Notes under the pieces: generated by a model
What the model was told of the DNA's origin: nothing
Database searches by the model: none
What the model saw: the letters and a program-made list of their open reading frames with translations, nothing else
Made by a program: the position numbers and the translations under genes
Source: Streptomyces sp. CB01635
GTDB lineage: Bacteria > Actinomycetota > Actinomycetes > Streptomycetales > Streptomycetaceae
Length of the DNA: 64,000 bases
Direction: 5' to 3'
Assembly: GCF_002803065.1 (NCBI RefSeq)
Contig: NZ_NNBL01000005.1
Span: forward strand, 310,001 to 374,000
Part shown: piece by piece, positions 60,014-64,000 of the stretch
How the letters are laid out: each line of letters opens with the position of its first letter
Numbering within the stretch: the first letter of the stretch is position 1

Positions 60014-60904
60014 ATGGCTACCGACACGATGCGTCCCCGGACCCTGATCTCGCCGGCCCAGCTCGGCAGGCGGCGCGGCAAGGTCGTCTACTGGGTCGTC
60101 TTCGCCCTGGTGACGGTTCTCTTCACGCTGGTCTTCCTGGGGCCGATGTACTGGATGGTCAGCGGCGGCCTCAAGACCACGCAGGAGTTCGTCAAGTCCC
60201 CGCCGACGCTCGTACCCACCAGCGTGCACCCCGGCAACTACGGGGACGCGTGGCGGGTGATGGATCTGGCGAAGCTGCTCGGCAACACGCTGTACTACGC
60301 GTTCGGCGCGCTCGCCTTCCAGCTCGTCCTCGACGTCGCAGCGGCCTACTCGCTGTCCAAGCTGCGGCCCCTGTTCGGCAACGTCATCCTCGGCATGATG
60401 CTGGCGACGCTGATGATCCCGGCGACGGTCCTGGTCGTGCCGCAGTACCTGACCGTCCTCGACGTGCCGATCTTCGAGCGCAATCTGCTCAACAGCCCCT
60501 GGGTGATCTGGCTGCCGTCCGTCACCAACGCCTTCAACATCTTCCTGCTCAAGCGGTTCTTCGACTCGATCCCGCAGGAGCTGCTGGACGCGGCGTCCAT
60601 CGACGGGGCGTCCGCGCTGCGGACCCTGCGGTCCGTGGTGCTGCCCATCTCGCGGCCCATCCTGGGCGTCGTCTCCATCTTCGCGGTCGTCGGCGTGTGG
60701 AAGGACTTCCTCTGGCCGATGCTGACGCTGCCCGACCCCGGCAAGCAGACCCTGAACGTCGGCATCTACTCGCTGGCCAGCGGCGTTCCTGAGAACTGGC
60801 TGATCGCCGCCCTCACCATCGCCTCGCTGCCGACCCTGATCCTCTTCCTGCTGTTCCAGCGCAACATCATGAGCGGTCTCACCGCGGGCGGCCTCAAGGG
60901 CTGA
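60014..60904 (+). CDS. ABC sugar permease (MalG type)
   Basis: 296 residues; ATG 60014 after GGGAGTTCAC, 17 nt behind the MalF-type gene. First segment VVYWVVFALVTVLFTLVFLGPMYWMV; EAA loop QELLDAASIDGASALRTLRSVVLP. The C-terminal MSGLTAGGLKG matches the family tail. Confidence 0.95.
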   Translation: MATDTMRPRTLISPAQLGRRRGKVVYWVVFALVTVLFTLVFLGPMYWMVSGGLKTTQEFVKSPPTLVPTSVHPGNYGDAWRVMDLAKLLGNTLYYAFGALAFQLVLDVAAAYSLSKLRPLFGNVILGMMLATLMIPATVLVVPQYLTVLDVPIFERNLLNSPWVIWLPSVTNAFNIFLLKRFFDSIPQELLDAASIDGASALRTLRSVVLPISRPILGVVSIFAVVGVWKDFLWPMLTLPDPGKQTLNVGIYSLASGVPENWLIAALTIASLPTLILFLLFQRNIMSGLTAGGLKG

Positions 60905-60982
60905 CGCCCGCCGCCCCTCCCCCGTACGCCGCCTCCGTGACGGCGCGCCCCGGCACGCCCTCCTGCCCGAAAGGACCACTAC

Positions 60983-62584
60983 GTGGCAGCCCCCCATACC
61001 CCAGACACCGGCGACTGGTGGCGTTCCGCCGCCATCTACCAGGTGTACGTACGCAGCTTCGCCGACGGCGACGGAGACGGGACGGGCGATCTCGCGGGGG
61101 TCAGAGCCCGACTGGGCCACCTGGCCCGCCTGGGGATCGACGCGATCTGGTTCACCCCCTGGTACCGCTCCCCGATGGCGGACGGCGGCTACGACGTGGC
61201 CGACTACCGGGCGATCGACCCGTCGTTCGGCACGCTCGCCGAGGCGGAGAAGCTCATCGAGGAGGCGCGTGACCTCGGTATCCGCGTCATCGTCGACGTC
61301 GTGCCCAACCATGTCTCCGACCGGCACGCCTGGTTCAGGGCCGCGCTCGCGGCGGGCCCGGGCAGCCCCGAGCGCGAGCTGTTCCACTTCCGGCCCGGCC
61401 GGGGCGCGCACGGCGAACTGCCGCCCAACAACTGGCCGTCCCAGTTCGCCGGCGAGACCTGGACCCGCGTCCCCGACGGCGAGTGGTACCTGCATCTGTT
61501 CACGCCCGAGCAGCCGGACCTCAACTGGGCGCACCCCACGGTGCGTCACGAGCACGAGGAGGTGCTGCGGTTCTGGTTCCAGCGCGGCGCATCGGGCGTA
61601 CGCGTCGACTCGGCGGCACTCCTCGCCAAGGACCCGGCACTCGCCGACGCCGCCGAGGACGACACGAGCGGCTATGTGGACCGCGACGAGCTGCACACGA
61701 TCTACCGCTCATGGCGGGCCGTCGCCGATGAGTACGACGGCGTACTCATCGGGGAGCTGTGGGTCCCCGACCCCGAGCGCTTCTCCCGCTATCTGCGCCC
61801 CGACGAGCTGCACACGGCCTTCAACTTCGACTTCCTGTCACGCCCTTGGGATGCGTCGGAACTGCGCGAGTCCATCGACATGACGCTCGCCCACCACGCG
61901 CCGGTGGGGGCTCCCGCGACCTGGGTCCTGTGCAACCACGACGTGACACGGACGGTGACCCGCTACGGCCGGACGGACACCACGTTCGCCTTCGCGTCGA
62001 AGCGCTTCGGCACGCCCACGGACCTGGCGCTCGGCACCCACAGGGCGCGCGCGGCGGCGCTGCTGTCGCTGGCCCTGCCGGGGGCCGTCTACCTCTATCA
62101 GGGAGAGGAGCTGGGCCTGCCCGAGGCGGAGGTTCCGCCCGGCCGCATCGAGGACCCGATGCACTTCCGCTCCGGCGGCACCGACCCGGGCCGCGACGGC
62201 TGCCGCGTGCCCCTGCCCTGGACGCAGGACGGACCCTCGTACGGCTTCGGGTCAGCCGGGGAGCCCTGGCTGCCGCAGCCGGCGGACTGGGGGACGTACG
62301 CGGCCCATCGGCAGGACGCCGATCCGGGCTCGATGCTGTCGCTCTACCGCGAGGCGCTTCGCCTGCGCCGCACGGAGCCGGGATTCGGCGACGGGCCGAT
62401 GCGCTGGCTCCCAAGTTCCCCTGGCGTACTGGCTCTTGCCCGGGGCGAGGGCCTGGTCTGCGTCGTCAACTTCTCCGATCCGGCCGCTCCGCTCCCGGCG
62501 CATTCACGTCTTCTGCTGGCCAGTGGCCCCTTGGACGACGAGGGGCGGCTCCCACGGGACACGGCGGTGTGGCTCCGCGTCTGA
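60983..62584 (+). CDS. GH13 alpha-glucosidase (oligo-1,6-glucosidase-like)
   Basis: 533 residues from GTG 60983 (AAAGGACCACTAC upstream). GH13 regions are clear: DVVPNH110, nucleophile D209 in GVRVDSAAL, acid/base E258 in GELW and D320 in CNHDVTR. No signal peptide, so it hydrolyses imported glucosides in the cytoplasm. The QVYVRSFADGDGDGTGDLAGV start and length fit GH13_30/oligo-glucosidase-like members. Last gene of the LacI-controlled operon. Confidence 0.95.
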   Translation: MAAPHTPDTGDWWRSAAIYQVYVRSFADGDGDGTGDLAGVRARLGHLARLGIDAIWFTPWYRSPMADGGYDVADYRAIDPSFGTLAEAEKLIEEARDLGIRVIVDVVPNHVSDRHAWFRAALAAGPGSPERELFHFRPGRGAHGELPPNNWPSQFAGETWTRVPDGEWYLHLFTPEQPDLNWAHPTVRHEHEEVLRFWFQRGASGVRVDSAALLAKDPALADAAEDDTSGYVDRDELHTIYRSWRAVADEYDGVLIGELWVPDPERFSRYLRPDELHTAFNFDFLSRPWDASELRESIDMTLAHHAPVGAPATWVLCNHDVTRTVTRYGRTDTTFAFASKRFGTPTDLALGTHRARAAALLSLALPGAVYLYQGEELGLPEAEVPPGRIEDPMHFRSGGTDPGRDGCRVPLPWTQDGPSYGFGSAGEPWLPQPADWGTYAAHRQDADPGSMLSLYREALRLRRTEPGFGDGPMRWLPSSPGVLALARGEGLVCVVNFSDPAAPLPAHSRLLLASGPLDDEGRLPRDTAVWLRV

Positions 62585-62734
62585 ACCGGACGCCCGGGAG
62601 GACTCAGGTATATGCCAGAAGCATCACCGCACCGGGTGTTGCCAAACCCCTTACGGGGCCTGTCCGGCTGTGCAACAGTCATTACCGGTCCTTCCGTCAG
62701 TCTTGGTCGTGCCGCGCCTGTATCGGAGTACGTC

Positions 62735-64000
62735 ATGCCTCCCCATGTCTTCGCGGACCGCCCCGCCGCCCAGCCGCCGGAGCACGGTTCGGTCGACGCG
62801 CTGATCACGCAGACGCGTCGGCTGCTCGGTGATGTCGACGCCGTGCGCCGCGAGGCCATTTCGGACGACGGTGACCCCGAGCGACGCTGGCAGCGTGCCC
62901 TCTACGAGCTCGCCGTGCACCAACTCAGCGATCTCGACAAGCACTTGGCGCAGCTGCGCGACGGGCCACCGCGCCCGACCGTGGATTCGCTGATCCCCGA
63001 GGCCCGCGACTGTGCGCCTGCCGAGCCGCCGAGCGGTTCCCTGCTCAGCCGCGTGGGCAGCGCCGAGTGGAATCTCCTCACCGACGAGGCGAGCTGGTCC
63101 GGGGAACTGTTCCAGATCCTCGGCCGCAGCCCCGACGCACCCCCGCTGACCCTCGACGAACTCCCGTCCGTCGTGCACACCGATGACCAGGCCATGCTCA
63201 CCAGGATGGTGACGGACTGTCTCATCGAGGGGAAGCCGATCGACGGCGAGTTCCGCATCCTGCGTACCAACGGCACCGCCCGCACTGTGCACATGATGGG
63301 CGAGCCCGTGCTCGACGCCGACGGCTCCACCGCCTCGATGTGGGCGGTCCTGCGCGACGTCAGCGAGCTGCGCCGCACCCAGCGGGCCGTACGCGAGACC
63401 CATGACTCGCTCCAGCGCCGGCGGCACATCGAGCAGACGGAACACCGGCTCGCGGTCGAGCTCCAGGAGGCCGTGCTGCCGCCATGGCGTGGCTCCCTGC
63501 GGTTCTCCCAGGGGGCACCGCACGACCTCGACCTCGCGGCCCGGCATCTGCCGTCGTCGACGGGCGAGCCAGTCGGCGGCGACTGGTACGACGCGCTCGA
63601 ACTGCCGGACGGACAGACCCTGTTGAGCGTGGGCGGCCTGACCGGACACGGCGTGGCCGTGACCTCCGGCGTGGCGATGCTCCTCGGCGCCCTGCGCGGC
63701 ATGGCCGTCACGGGGACCCGCCCCGACGAGCTGATGGGCTGGCTCAACCAGCTGACCGACACGTCGGTTCAGCCGTCACTGGGCAGCGCGGTCTGCTGCC
63801 GCTACGATCCCCGGTCGCGCACGTTGACCTGGGCGCAGGCGGGACACCCCGCCCCGCTGCTCTTCCGCGACGGGGTGGGGCGTGCGCTGACGCCGCCGGA
63901 GGGCGTGCTGCTCGGAGCGACACCCGGTGCCACGTACGGGCTGGCCGAGGAGACGCTCCGCGCAGGCGATCTGCTGCTGCTGCACACCGACGGCCTGGTC
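62735..64000 (+). CDS. PAS-domain PP2C/SpoIIE phosphatase (3' end outside window)
   Basis: The frame is open from ATG 62735 (CGGAG 7-8 nt upstream) to the window edge, 422 residues visible. A helical N-terminus (residues 1-90) is followed by a PAS domain (SRVGSAEWNLLTDEASWSGELFQILGRSPD, about 105-215, in pieces) and a coiled-coil linker (RRTQRAVRETHDSLQRRRHIEQTEHRLAVELQEAVLPP). The phosphatase domain has GGDWYDA (Asp near 283), but the next metal motif is VGGLTGHG instead of VGDVxGHG, so one Asp is Gly. LLLHTDGLV at the edge is normal. Likely a sensor for anti-sigma partner switching, perhaps with weak or no phosphatase activity. Confidence 0.88.
   Translation, partial: MPPHVFADRPAAQPPEHGSVDALITQTRRLLGDVDAVRREAISDDGDPERRWQRALYELAVHQLSDLDKHLAQLRDGPPRPTVDSLIPEARDCAPAEPPSGSLLSRVGSAEWNLLTDEASWSGELFQILGRSPDAPPLTLDELPSVVHTDDQAMLTRMVTDCLIEGKPIDGEFRILRTNGTARTVHMMGEPVLDADGSTASMWAVLRDVSELRRTQRAVRETHDSLQRRRHIEQTEHRLAVELQEAVLPPWRGSLRFSQGAPHDLDLAARHLPSSTGEPVGGDWYDALELPDGQTLLSVGGLTGHGVAVTSGVAMLLGALRGMAVTGTRPDELMGWLNQLTDTSVQPSLGSAVCCRYDPRSRTLTWAQAGHPAPLLFRDGVGRALTPPEGVLLGATPGATYGLAEETLRAGDLLLLHTDGLV

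Noticed and set aside
59900..61696. About 600-codon minus-strand frame
   Set aside because: Antisense to permease and GH13 genes; Arg/Gly/Asp-rich low-complexity sequence without motifs.
1..64000. tRNA, rRNA, insertion sequence, prophage or large polyketide/peptide synthetase cluster
   Set aside because: None recognised by reading both strands; a tRNA search program could still find a divergent tRNA that I missed.

Overview
The window is high-GC actinobacterial DNA that looks like a Streptomyces (or close Streptomycetaceae) chromosome. Support comes from the codon bias, GTG and TTG starts, many 4-nt start/stop overlaps, and families typical of streptomycetes: GPP34, DUF574-type methyltransferase, DUF5709, PspAB, F420-linked oxidoreductases and a two-gene encapsulin/DyP module. 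No rRNA, tRNA, transposase, phage gene or CRISPR array was recognised.

Layout. 1-1.3 kb: end of a xanthine-dehydrogenase-type molybdenum subunit and its 2Fe-2S subunit. 1.3-10 kb: a degenerate CysS/MshC-like protein, a decayed MFS gene, a beta-lactamase-fold hydrolase, a TetR/epimerase divergon, a second-type hemC, a secreted protein, a GNAT enzyme and an XRE-cupin/flavoprotein divergon. 10-13.5 kb: nucleoside hydrolase plus MFS exporter/importer under a GntR-type regulator. 14.3-19.4 kb: a catabolic cluster (MFS permease, Asp/Glu-racemase-fold enzyme fused to a GAF domain, PuuE/imidase-like deacetylase-fold enzyme, alpha/beta hydrolase) divergent from an FCD regulator, with two matching operator boxes between them. 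22.5-27.5 kb: an amino-acid-type ABC importer with an M20 peptidase and an RpiR regulator. 33-39 kb: a sugar ABC importer plus Gfo/Idh/MocA dehydrogenase, divergent from a ROK regulator. 42-44 kb: DyP peroxidase and encapsulin. 48-51 kb: DHA2 efflux pump with its TetR. 56.4-62.6 kb: LacI regulator, maltose-type ABC importer and a GH13 glucosidase. 62.7 kb to the end: a PAS/PP2C protein cut by the window edge.

The most unusual locus is 27.7-30.2 kb. A 28-residue peptide gene with a strong ribosome site is followed by a perfect 15-bp GC-rich hairpin, then a phenylacetate-CoA-ligase-like adenylating enzyme, then (4-nt overlap) a nine-segment membrane protein carrying the YD and GxGD motifs of presenilin-type intramembrane aspartyl proteases. 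The peptide is basic near its N-terminus, hydrophobic in the middle and ends in T-N-C-P-S. I read this as a candidate peptide-maturation or peptide-signalling system; that is inference from gene content and order.

Several genes are decayed or altered: an MFS pseudogene (2.3-2.7 kb), an amidase remnant (19.4 kb), a HAD phosphatase with a deletion and frameshift (41.3-42.0 kb), a Nudix gene with no stop before it runs antisense into the ROK gene, a secreted protein whose signal peptide seems shifted at a C run, and a caspase-like protein without its His/Cys pair.
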